This document shows, piece by piece, positions 24,619 through 31,977 of a DNA stretch of 55,368 nucleotides. The stretch covers positions 1-55,368 of the forward strand of contig JAITNW010000011.1 of the NCBI GenBank assembly GCA_031290255.1, read 5' to 3'. The notes under the pieces are model-generated. The model ran no database searches, was not told the DNA's origin, and worked only from the letters and a program-made list of their open reading frames with translations. The position numbers and the translations under genes were made by a program. Within the stretch, counting starts at the first letter, position 1; each line of letters opens with the position of its first letter. The stretch is from Candidatus Nomurabacteria bacterium (lineage in GTDB: Bacteria > Patescibacteriota > Saccharimonadia > Saccharimonadales > Saccharimonadaceae).

Positions 24619-24960
24619 ATGAAGTTTATTTTAGAGGAAAAGGGGGCGATTTCTTTGGGCAAGGATTATGAGATTTATCAGTTTTATGGTGATGCCGAGA
24701 TGCTTGCGAGGGTGTTTGAGGGGATAGAGGAGTCAGCAGGCTTAGTTGTATCGAAGGTATTGTTTATGCCGGAGGATCGAAGTAACTGGGTTCTGCTGGA
24801 TCTGGAGATTAGCTGGGTTAATCATTTCCCGAACTCCGTTTTGGAGCTCAAAGGACGGACTGAGAAGGGTGGCCAATTTTATAGATTTGAGCTGGTGACT
24901 GGATACATAAACCCCGAAAACAACGTCATCAAAATGACGCCCATAAGTAGCCCGCAGTAG
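24619..24960 (+). CDS. hypothetical protein, 113 residues
   Basis: A small soluble alpha/beta-looking protein with no family I recognise. It starts MKFILEEKG and ends VIKMTPISSPQ; no cysteine, signal peptide or membrane helix is seen. Support comes from a strong promoter 65 bases upstream, a structured leader and a dedicated hairpin terminator immediately downstream, making a single-gene unit. Translation initiation is unexplained because only T-rich sequence precedes the ATG. Confidence 0.65.
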   Translation: MKFILEEKGAISLGKDYEIYQFYGDAEMLARVFEGIEESAGLVVSKVLFMPEDRSNWVLLDLEISWVNHFPNSVLELKGRTEKGGQFYRFELVTGYINPENNVIKMTPISSPQ

Positions 24961-24966
24961 GGCTCT

Positions 24967-24993
24967 GCCCGCTAGATTATCTGGCGGGCTTTT
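24967..24993 (+). terminator. rho-independent terminator after 24619-24960
   Basis: Ten-pair stem GCCCGCTAGA (24967-24976) with TCTGGCGGGC (24980-24989), a 3-base loop and TTTTC following. The loop TTA is at the same time the TAA stop codon of the facing phosphoribosyltransferase-like gene. Confidence 0.88.
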
Positions 24994-26083
24994 CTTTATT
25001 GCGGGATTCGCGGAAGTTGGCGTAGCTACTGAAGCGTCCGGTGGCGTCTGGCTGGAAGCCTTGCTGGGTGATGATGTCGATAGAACGCTCGAAGCCGTAA
25101 TTCATGGGTGGGGCGAGGAGGACGTGACCTTCTTGGTATGCCTCTTCTAGTTTACGGATTTCGGTCATGAGTTGGCGGGCTTGGTGGTCTATGCCAAGTG
25201 GGGCGCCGATGACGTGGGCGCCGAGTTTTCTGGCTAGAGTGGATTTGTTGGGGTGTGCTTGATAGGTTTTTTCGTGATAGGCTTCGTTGATGTCGCCGAT
25301 GCCGCGGCCGTATTCGGTGGAGGCGTCGTACCAGATGGGAACGCTACCCATTTGGATTTCGTCGCCGACCATTTTGGTGCCGTCGCTTTGCCAGAAATAG
25401 TCACCGCGCGTGGAGGAAACTTCGGGGATGGCTCTTTTTATGAGAAGTTGGGCGATGCTGAGGGTGCTGCCGCTGTTTTTGACCTCGTCTATGATGAGGA
25501 TATTTTTGCCGTCGAGTTTGGTGGGGAGCTGCATGATTTCGTCTGGGTTGGTGGTGTCGACACCACCTTCTATGAAGAGGGCGCGGAGGCCGGCGAGGTC
25601 TTCCTTGGTGATTTTGGACTGGTCAAAGTCGGAGAAGCCGAGACGACCGTGCGTGCCATCGTGGCGGTAGCCGTTGCCGAGAGCATCGATTTCGGTGCCG
25701 GTGCGGCGGAACCAGTTGACGCGGTCGATATTAAGGTAGGAATGGGGTGGGCGGGGGACTTTTTCACCTGGGCGTGCGGGGTCTGCTGCGGCTAAATCTT
25801 TCCAGAAAATATTGACTAGCCAGCTGACGGGGCGGGCGGATTTGTCTAGGTAGATGACGTAGTCGGGTTTGATGGTTTCGCCGGTGGGGTCTGCTGCGCT
25901 GCCGTCCATTATGGCAATCATTTCGGCGGTGGATTGGAGGTATTTTTCGGCGATTTTGTTGATGTTCATGGTGTCGCCGTTGGCTTCGCGTTGCTGGGAG
26001 AGTTTGGGGAAGTCTTGGGGGTTGATTTGGAAACGCTCTTCTGGTGGTAGTTCTGTTGGGTGGGTTGGTAGTTTTTCGTTCAT
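24977..26083 (-). CDS. phosphoribosyltransferase-like protein
   Basis: 368 residues. The recognisable element is the PRPP-binding loop NILIIDEVKNSGSTLSIAQLL (about 194-214), which matches the type I phosphoribosyltransferase motif with DE in place of the usual DD or ED pair. An upstream YVIYLDKSARPVSWLVNIFW strand-helix fits the same fold. Flanking N- and C-terminal extensions of about 60 and 120 residues are unassigned. The substrate is unknown; its position alone beside the compositional switch gives no hint. The stop codon lies in the loop of the facing terminator. Confidence 0.78.
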   Translation of the reverse strand: MNEKLPTHPTELPPEERFQINPQDFPKLSQQREANGDTMNINKIAEKYLQSTAEMIAIMDGSAADPTGETIKPDYVIYLDKSARPVSWLVNIFWKDLAAADPARPGEKVPRPPHSYLNIDRVNWFRRTGTEIDALGNGYRHDGTHGRLGFSDFDQSKITKEDLAGLRALFIEGGVDTTNPDEIMQLPTKLDGKNILIIDEVKNSGSTLSIAQLLIKRAIPEVSSTRGDYFWQSDGTKMVGDEIQMGSVPIWYDASTEYGRGIGDINEAYHEKTYQAHPNKSTLARKLGAHVIGAPLGIDHQARQLMTEIRKLEEAYQEGHVLLAPPMNYGFERSIDIITQQGFQPDATGRFSSYANFRESRNKEKPAR

Positions 26084-26152
26084 GTTGATTATGTTATAGC
26101 ATTTTTGGTGCGGGATGTGAAGCTTTTGGGGGTTGGATCGATGCGATGTGGG

Positions 26153-26320
26153 GCGGGTCCTGTCAGGACATTTTCCTCAAAGTCTCAAAAATTGCTTCCT
26201 TGGATGGGTTATACTGCAAGGCCCCTGCCGGCAGTTGACCTGCTAATTTCTTGGGTAATACCGCGGGTATGATGGAACAATTATTTGAAACTTTGAGGGC
26301 TCCTATGTCCTGCCACCCGC
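26153..26320 (+). repeat. 168-base element with imperfect terminal inverted repeats (ends A and B)
   Basis: Begins GCGGGTCCTGTCAGGAC and ends TGTCCTGCCACCCGC. The outer 42 bases at each side are imperfect inverted repeats: both read CCTCAAAGT-TCAAA-ATTG in the same order on opposite strands. End A contains the palindrome GTCCTGTCAGGAC. The interior of about 80 bases encodes nothing. Confidence 0.75.
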
Positions 26321-26371
26321 TCTGACGTTCTGTGTAGCTCAATAGAATGTTTACATTTCAGACGTTAAAGA

Positions 26372-26401
26372 TTTGAGGACTTTTAATGTCCTGCCACTCG
26401 C
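26372..26401 (+). repeat. extra right end (C), direct repeat of end B
   Basis: TTTGAGGACT...TGTCCTGCCACTCGC matches end B (26292-26320) with a few substitutions and one inserted base, in the same orientation and 81 bases further on. It is an unpaired or nested second right end of the A element. Confidence 0.7.
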
Positions 26402-26463
26402 TTCGATGTTAGGTGTTGATTGATAAATGCTGCACATTATGTTGCTTAAAGAATAGCTTATCT

Positions 26464-26545
26464 GCGGGTGGTGAGGTCTAGGGGCATCCCCGCAAAAAGA
26501 ATTTCTTAAATTTTTTTGTGGGGAGAAGACCTCGACAGGACCCGC
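26464..26545 (-). repeat. 82-base hairpin element (ends D and E)
   Basis: Ends GCGGGT (26464-26469) and ACCCGC (26540-26545). Inside, GAGGTCT (26473-26479) pairs with AGACCTC (26527-26533), and CCCCGCAAAAA (26488-26498) pairs with TTTTTGTGGGG (26513-26523, one wobble). Read on the minus strand it starts GCGGGTCCTGTC and ends CACCACCCGC, the same end order as the element at 26153 but in opposite orientation. Confidence 0.75.
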
Positions 26546-26560
26546 GCCGATAGACTTAAA

Positions 26561-26577
26561 ACCTCGACAGGACCCGC
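26561..26577 (-). repeat. extra left end (F), exact 17-base direct repeat of end E
   Basis: ACCTCGACAGGACCCGC occurs exactly at 26529-26545 and again at 26561-26577, 32 bases apart. It mirrors the duplicated end B/C on the other side of the gap. Confidence 0.85.
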
Positions 26578-26594
26578 ACCAACAAGCTAGGCTA

Positions 26595-26623
26595 TTCCAA
26601 CCTTAAAATATAAATGCTATAAT
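26595..26623 (+). promoter_or_regulatory. promoter of the SPFH/zinc-ribbon operon
   Basis: TATAAT (26618-26623) with extended TG (TGCTATAAT) and a weak -35 TTCCAA (26595-26600), 17-base spacer. AGGAGG at 26637-26642 precedes the ATG at 26652. Confidence 0.75.
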
Positions 26624-26651
26624 CAGAAACAAATAAGGAGGAAGATTCCCA

Positions 26652-27845
26652 ATGGCATTCTTTAAAGCATTCACAGGAGCTCTCGGCGGCTCATTCGCCA
26701 ACCAATGGCTCGAATACATGGCACCGCCAGCAACCATGCGTGACCACGCATTATTAGCAAAAGCAGTTACCGTAAAAGGCGACCGCAGCGAAAACAACGA
26801 CGGAGAAGAAAACCCAAACGTTATCACAAACGGTAGCAAATTCCTCGTCCCAGAAGGCACCTGCCTCATCACCGTAGAAAACGGCAGTATCACCGGCGTC
26901 ATCGCTGAACCAGGCGGCTACACCTACACCAACGAAGCTTCGCCTGAAGCCCGCAGCATGTTCGCAGGCGACGGCTTCTTCGCCTCTACTTTCGGCCAAA
27001 GCTTCCAGCAGTTCAAATTTGGCGGTCAACCCGGCAACCAGCAGTTTGCCTTCTATATCAATCTTAAAGACATCGCCGGTCTCCGCTACGGCACTCAAAA
27101 CCCCATCCGCTACAAAGACGCTAACTACGCCGACGCTATGCTTGCAGTCACATCCAACGGCACCTATACAATCAAGGTCGTCGACCCAGTACTATGTTTC
27201 AAAAATCTTATTCCGGTCGATATCGCTTCCGGTCAGGGCAGGGCACAATTTGATCTTGGCGAAGGCGATGGTGGCGTAGAAGAAAGCCTCTTTGCAGGCT
27301 TCGTGGGTTCGCTTGCGGCCGCTCTATCTATGTTTACCAAAGGTGGCAAATCTATCGATGACATCCAAGGCGGTACCACCGAATTCGCCAAAGACGTCAA
27401 CACCGCAGTAGAAACCAATTACCAATGGGGCACCCGCTACGGTCTTGCCATAGTTAATGTCCAGCCAATGGGCCTCGATTGGGACGCGCAATCTGTTGAC
27501 CTCATTAATAAATTCAACACCGGCAATCTTATGCAAGGTGGCGTTGGCGCTGCCTACGCACAAACCCAAATTGCCGAAGGCGTCAACGCCGCCGGCAACA
27601 ACGCTGGCACTAGCGGCATGATGGGTATGGGTATGGGCATAGGTATGATGGGCGGTGCACAAGGGATGACTACTCCAGTAGGGGTCAACCCCGTAACTCA
27701 AAATCAGCCCGCTCAAGCCCCAATGCAGCCAAATCCTGCACCTCCTCAACAACCCGTGCAGCCTGAACAAGTTGCCCCAGAGCCAGAAGCTACCGCAACC
27801 CCAGACAGCCAAGTGGGCGAAAATGGCGAACCCAAAACAGCCTAA
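26652..27845 (+). CDS. SPFH-domain protein, YdjI / virion-core-like
   Basis: 397 residues. The N-terminal 300 resemble the SPFH family of YdjI type (often labelled virion core protein): LEYMAPPATMRDHALL, GSKFLVPEGTCLITVENGSI and a helical segment to about 290. Then comes a Gly/Met-rich stretch (GMMGMGMGIGMMGG) and a Pro/Gln/Glu-rich tail, probably disordered. SPFH proteins form membrane-associated oligomers; the role is unknown. In B. subtilis YdjI is encoded next to a zinc-ribbon membrane protein, and the same pairing is seen here. Confidence 0.85.
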   Translation: MAFFKAFTGALGGSFANQWLEYMAPPATMRDHALLAKAVTVKGDRSENNDGEENPNVITNGSKFLVPEGTCLITVENGSITGVIAEPGGYTYTNEASPEARSMFAGDGFFASTFGQSFQQFKFGGQPGNQQFAFYINLKDIAGLRYGTQNPIRYKDANYADAMLAVTSNGTYTIKVVDPVLCFKNLIPVDIASGQGRAQFDLGEGDGGVEESLFAGFVGSLAAALSMFTKGGKSIDDIQGGTTEFAKDVNTAVETNYQWGTRYGLAIVNVQPMGLDWDAQSVDLINKFNTGNLMQGGVGAAYAQTQIAEGVNAAGNNAGTSGMMGMGMGIGMMGGAQGMTTPVGVNPVTQNQPAQAPMQPNPAPPQQPVQPEQVAPEPEATATPDSQVGENGEPKTA

Positions 27846-29508
27846 AAACGACCTAAACCGTTGTCCATTTTGTGGCGCTACGGATGTCACCCTAGATCCC
27901 GCTACTGGCCAGCTCAAATGCCATTTTTGTCGCGCAGTCTTTGACCCTCAATTCGTGGATACAACTTCCGATCTTCGCCAACTCCAAGGTGAAATTATCG
28001 GGAGTGGCGCCACTCAAATTATCCCCGACACAAAAAATGTACTCACATTCAAATGTGCCGCTTGCGGGGCAGAAATAGTTGTCGATACCGCAGAATCTAC
28101 CTCCGCCCGTTGCCACTGGTGCCGGCACCATCTTTCCGTCAACGAAACTATCCCGAACGGCGCCGTCCCAGATATGGTCCTCCCCTTCAAGATGGCAAAA
28201 AACAATGCCGAGACCAACATTCAAGACTTTGTCCACAAAAGACAATTTTTTGCTCACCCTAAATTCAAAGAAGAGTTCACTACCAAAAACGTCATGGGCG
28301 TTTATCTCCCATATATGGTGGTAGACATCAACAGCCACGTTGCACTTGCTGGCCAAGCCGAACATTTAGTACGTTCCTACACAAGAGGTAGTGGCGATAG
28401 TAGAACCACATATTATGACGCAGATCTCTACAATGTCTCTCGAGACTTCGACCTACTGATCGACGGCCTTACGATCGAGGCCTCCAAAGACAAGCTCCAT
28501 CAGAATACTCTCATTAATACGAACAATATCATCAACTCCATCATGCCATTCGACACCGAGCATTGCGTCGCGTGGGACGCGAACTACTTGCGTGGCTTCG
28601 CTAGCGAAAAACGCGATACTGACGTGGCAGACCTCAGAAACCAACTCACTCTTCAAGCCCGTGATGTCGCCAGATACAAAGCCAACGAAACCATACAATT
28701 CTATAATCGTGGCGCCAAATGGCAGACTGAGAAATTCGACGTCAAAGGCGTTCATTGGCAATCCGCCTACCTCCCTATCTGGCTCTATAGCTATATGGAA
28801 GAAGACAATGGTAAAAAACTCCTCCACTACGTCGCCGTCAACGCCCGCACCGGCGAAACTATGGGCAGTGTACCCATTTACAAGCAGAAACTCCTTGGAT
28901 TCTCCGCACTCATTGAGCTTATCGGCATCATTCTCGGCATCGCGTGGTTCCTATCTTTCATCGGCATGGATATCGAAGAAGACAACCCAGCCTTAGCTGG
29001 TCTAATCGGGCTCACGCCCGGCTTCATTTATTACTGGTGGATAACCAATCGTTATCGTAATATGTCCGCGCGCCACTATCACGAAGCCGAGACAAAAGCC
29101 ACCCCAGAAAACCTCAAATCCAGCGATATATTTGTTGAGCATCGCAAAGGTCTAAAAAATTCCCGAATTGAAGGCATGAACAACAACATTGTGTCTGGCG
29201 TAGTTTCTGGTGGCGCCAAAAAAATGATGGGTGAAAAAATGGCTGCAGCTATAGGCATCGGCAAGATGAAGGGCACGCCAAATATCAATAATACCAATTC
29301 CTCTCCAGACGAAGTCGCCAAAAAATCCCGCAACGGCATCGTTATCGCCATCATAGTAATTTTCGCCACAATATTCATCTTTATGGGCATCATCGGCGCC
29401 GTCATTTCTAGTTTCGACGGCTACAGCTACTACCAAGATTACGACTACGACTATTCCCATGACGATTATGACTACAATTATAATTACAAAGATTACGGCG
29501 GAGTCTAG
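27823..29508 (+). CDS. double zinc-ribbon membrane protein (YdjG-like) with Tyr/Asp tail
   Basis: 561 residues. Two zinc ribbons start the protein: CPFCG...CHFC and CAACG...CHWC (within the first 95 residues), the TFIIB-type ribbon seen in YdjG-like proteins. A soluble middle of about 280 residues follows, then two membrane helices around LLGFSALIELIGIILGIAW and GLTPGFIYYWW, a loop, and a third helix VIAIIVIFATIFIFMGIIG. The last 25 residues are almost only Tyr, Asp and Asn. The ATG at 27823 overlaps the SPFH gene by 23 bases; a TTG at 27772 is less likely. Confidence 0.8.
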   Translation: MANPKQPKNDLNRCPFCGATDVTLDPATGQLKCHFCRAVFDPQFVDTTSDLRQLQGEIIGSGATQIIPDTKNVLTFKCAACGAEIVVDTAESTSARCHWCRHHLSVNETIPNGAVPDMVLPFKMAKNNAETNIQDFVHKRQFFAHPKFKEEFTTKNVMGVYLPYMVVDINSHVALAGQAEHLVRSYTRGSGDSRTTYYDADLYNVSRDFDLLIDGLTIEASKDKLHQNTLINTNNIINSIMPFDTEHCVAWDANYLRGFASEKRDTDVADLRNQLTLQARDVARYKANETIQFYNRGAKWQTEKFDVKGVHWQSAYLPIWLYSYMEEDNGKKLLHYVAVNARTGETMGSVPIYKQKLLGFSALIELIGIILGIAWFLSFIGMDIEEDNPALAGLIGLTPGFIYYWWITNRYRNMSARHYHEAETKATPENLKSSDIFVEHRKGLKNSRIEGMNNNIVSGVVSGGAKKMMGEKMAAAIGIGKMKGTPNINNTNSSPDEVAKKSRNGIVIAIIVIFATIFIFMGIIGAVISSFDGYSYYQDYDYDYSHDDYDYNYNYKDYGGV

Positions 29509-29516
29509 CACGGAAA

Positions 29517-29525
29517 TGGTATAAT
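29517..29525 (+). promoter_or_regulatory. extended -10 of cysS, leaderless spacing
   Basis: TGGTATAAT with the cysS ATG 7 bases after the box. No -35 is recognisable. Confidence 0.7.
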
Positions 29526-29532
29526 ATAAAAA

Positions 29533-30888
29533 ATGAAACTATACAACACCCTAACCCGCAGAATAGAAGACTTCACCCCCCAAGACCCAAAAAGAGTCAA
29601 AATCTACACCTGCGGCCCCACCGTCTATAGCCACGCCCACATCGGCAACTTCACCGCATATGTATACTGGGATCTCCTTATTCGCACCATCCGCCTAAAT
29701 GGCTGGCAAGAAGACCGCGTCCTAAACATCACCGACGTCGGCCACCTCACCTCAGACGGCGACGAAGGCGAAGACAAGCTCGAAAAAGGCGCCCGCCGCG
29801 AAGGCAAAACCGTCTGGCAGGTCGCCGAATATTATATGGATGATTTTCTAGAGAATTTCACGGCATTAGGAGTCATCGCTCCCACCAAAATCGCCCGCGC
29901 CACAGACTATATTGAAGCCGATATTTATCTCATTAACAATCTCACAGAAAGAGGCTATACATACGAAACTTCCGACGGCATCTATTACGACACCTCTAAA
30001 TTTCCCACCTACGCAGATTTCGCCCACCTAGACCTCGAGCATCTCAAAGCGGGCGCAAGAGTAGAATTTAACCCCGAAAAGCACAGCCCAAGCGATTTCG
30101 CCCTATGGAAATGGGTTAGGGAAGGAGAAGATCACGCTATGCAATGGGAATATCTTGGTCGTATGGGCTACCCTGGCTGGCATATTGAATGTTCATCCAT
30201 CATCCACGAAACTCTTGGTGAGCCCATTGATATCCACACCGGTGGCGTTGACCATATTCCGGTTCACCACACCAACGAAATCGCCCAGAGCGAGGCGGCT
30301 TTCGATGTCCTACTCTCCAGATTTTGGTTGCATAATAATTTTATCACCATTGATGGTCGCAAAATCTCCAAATCTCTCGGGAATGTCTACAATTTTGATG
30401 ATCTGCAAAAAAAGGGGTTTACGCATCTGGATTACCGCATGTGGGTGCTGCAAGGCCATTATCGCTCAGAGCGTAATTTCTCCTTTGAAGAGCTTTCAGC
30501 CGCTCATCAGCGCCTCATGAATTATCGCAACTTCGCAGCCTTGCGTCATCAAAAACCTGCAACTAACACAGACGAAATCCAAACACAAATTACAGAAGCC
30601 CTAAATAATAACCTGAGTTCAGCTGAAGCCCTCGCCACTTTGGATAAAAACCTTGACCACGTCATGCCCTCCGAAAAATTTATTGAATATCTTGACGATG
30701 CTTTCGGCTTACAGCTTGCCGCATCCACGCCAGACATCACTAGTGAGCAAAAAGAATTAATTTCTAATCGTGCTCATGCCAAAGCAAGCAAAGATTACCA
30801 AGCCTCAGACCAAATTCGTGACCAACTAGAAAAGCAGGGCATAGCCATACTCGATACTCCCACAGGCACTATTTGGCAATTAGCTTAG
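29533..30888 (+). CDS. cysS: cysteinyl-tRNA synthetase
   Basis: Class I synthetase, 451 residues, normal length. HIGH region in CGPTVYSHAHIGN with the zinc-binding cysteine just before it, the zinc residues of WHIECSSI and VDHIPVHHTNE, and the KISKSLGN signature (about 277). It charges tRNA-Cys, present at 45677-45752. Its 3' end overlaps the convergent permease gene by 20 bases. Confidence 0.97.
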   Translation: MKLYNTLTRRIEDFTPQDPKRVKIYTCGPTVYSHAHIGNFTAYVYWDLLIRTIRLNGWQEDRVLNITDVGHLTSDGDEGEDKLEKGARREGKTVWQVAEYYMDDFLENFTALGVIAPTKIARATDYIEADIYLINNLTERGYTYETSDGIYYDTSKFPTYADFAHLDLEHLKAGARVEFNPEKHSPSDFALWKWVREGEDHAMQWEYLGRMGYPGWHIECSSIIHETLGEPIDIHTGGVDHIPVHHTNEIAQSEAAFDVLLSRFWLHNNFITIDGRKISKSLGNVYNFDDLQKKGFTHLDYRMWVLQGHYRSERNFSFEELSAAHQRLMNYRNFAALRHQKPATNTDEIQTQITEALNNNLSSAEALATLDKNLDHVMPSEKFIEYLDDAFGLQLAASTPDITSEQKELISNRAHAKASKDYQASDQIRDQLEKQGIAILDTPTGTIWQLA

Positions 30889-31975
30889 TCTCGTCCGTCT
30901 GCTCATCTTTATCTCGTGAACCATATTCTTCAATCAAAACTTTCACACACCCAGCAATCGGTATCGCTACAATCGCCCCAATCAGTCCAAACATATATAC
31001 GCCCACAGTCACCGCACCCAGCACAATCAGCGCAGGAAGCTGCATGCCCTTGCTCTGAATTTTTGGCGAAATGAAGTTCGCCTCAATTTGTAGATATACA
31101 ATTATATATATAAAGAACGCTAAACCTGCCCACCAAGAGTTAAACGCAAGTAGCAGCGCCACTAACGTTCCGCCAATAAACGACCCGAACATTGGGATTA
31201 GGCACATTACTCCAGTTATCAGTCCAAACGGCAAAGCCAATCCGGCCGAAAATCCAAATATCAGCGACATCACAAATACGATCAGGGTAGTAGCGCAGCC
31301 ATTAATTAGCGCTACCGTTAGCGCACCCGTTACGTATTTTGCCACTACATCCGCCATTCGATTAAGTACCTTCTCAATTTTTGGCGCGCGCTTGTTCTGT
31401 TCAAAATTCTTCCAAAACCCCTTCATCATACTTGGCCCCTCCATCAGCATCAAGAAAGTCAGCACCAAAATTAAAATCGTCGCCGCAAAGAAGTTCCCAA
31501 TCGCTCCTACAGAGTTCAGTAAATTACTACCAAAATCCGCTACGAACGCAGTCGAAAACCCCTCAACACTCTTCATAATCTGATCTTGAAAATTCTCTAT
31601 CCCAAAAGCTGCCCCAAATTCATTGATACCATTTAAGCCCTTAGTCACATCGCCAATTGTATTCGGCAAACTTCCTACGAATTTCACAGTTTCATTCACT
31701 ATAGATGGTACCACCACTGCAATAATCGCCATCAACACCCCCACGACCAGTATATATGCAAGCGTAGTCGGTAATTTTCGCTTCGCGCCACCCGGAATAA
31801 TCCCCACTAATTTATGTACAAGTGGCGAAATAGCAATCGCCAAAAATAGGGAAATACCCAGAATCAGCAGCCCCACTCCAGCCTTCCAAATAAACAAAGC
31901 CGCCACCCCTAACCCCAGAATCACCAACCAAAACCGCACAAAAGTTTTTGTATCTACTTGTATTGATCTACTCAT
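30869..31975 (-). CDS. AI-2E family transporter (PerM-like permease)
   Basis: 368 residues with about eight membrane helices: an N-terminal pair (11-50), one around 65-85, a long soluble loop, then a C-terminal cluster (150-345) with the family-typical GLALPFGLITGVMCLIPMFGSFIG. The family is named for autoinducer-2 export but also contains Na+/H+ antiporters, so the substrate is open. It is the last gene of the minus-strand queuosine-salvage operon, 2 bases after tgt. The tail is basic/acidic and soluble. Confidence 0.88.
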   Translation of the reverse strand: MSRSIQVDTKTFVRFWLVILGLGVAALFIWKAGVGLLILGISLFLAIAISPLVHKLVGIIPGGAKRKLPTTLAYILVVGVLMAIIAVVVPSIVNETVKFVGSLPNTIGDVTKGLNGINEFGAAFGIENFQDQIMKSVEGFSTAFVADFGSNLLNSVGAIGNFFAATILILVLTFLMLMEGPSMMKGFWKNFEQNKRAPKIEKVLNRMADVVAKYVTGALTVALINGCATTLIVFVMSLIFGFSAGLALPFGLITGVMCLIPMFGSFIGGTLVALLLAFNSWWAGLAFFIYIIVYLQIEANFISPKIQSKGMQLPALIVLGAVTVGVYMFGLIGAIVAIPIAGCVKVLIEEYGSRDKDEQTDETKLIAK

Positions 31976-31977
31976 AC

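Larger units (their letters stand above)
26084..26651. other. 568-base gene-free region filled with repeats; predicted replication-terminus zone
   Basis: No coding frame is credible here. The stretch contains six related repeat ends (listed separately), a promoter for the SPFH gene at its right end, and the point where plus-strand composition changes from G-rich to C-rich. Repeats in the left half (26153-26401) face those in the right half (26464-26577). The middle (about 26402-26463) holds unique AT-rich sequence with ATTATGTT at 26436-26443. Confidence 0.7.

Noticed and set aside
25253-25795. Plus-strand frame opposite the PRTase-like gene
   Set aside because: Low-complexity Gly/Ala/Val/Phe product typical of an antisense shadow; no start signals.
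26420-26450. Possible dif site around ATTATGTT (26436-26443) at the centre of the facing repeats
   Set aside because: Only one half resembles the XerD arm of known dif sites; the other half and the central spacer do not match, so I do not annotate it. Alignment with relatives would decide.
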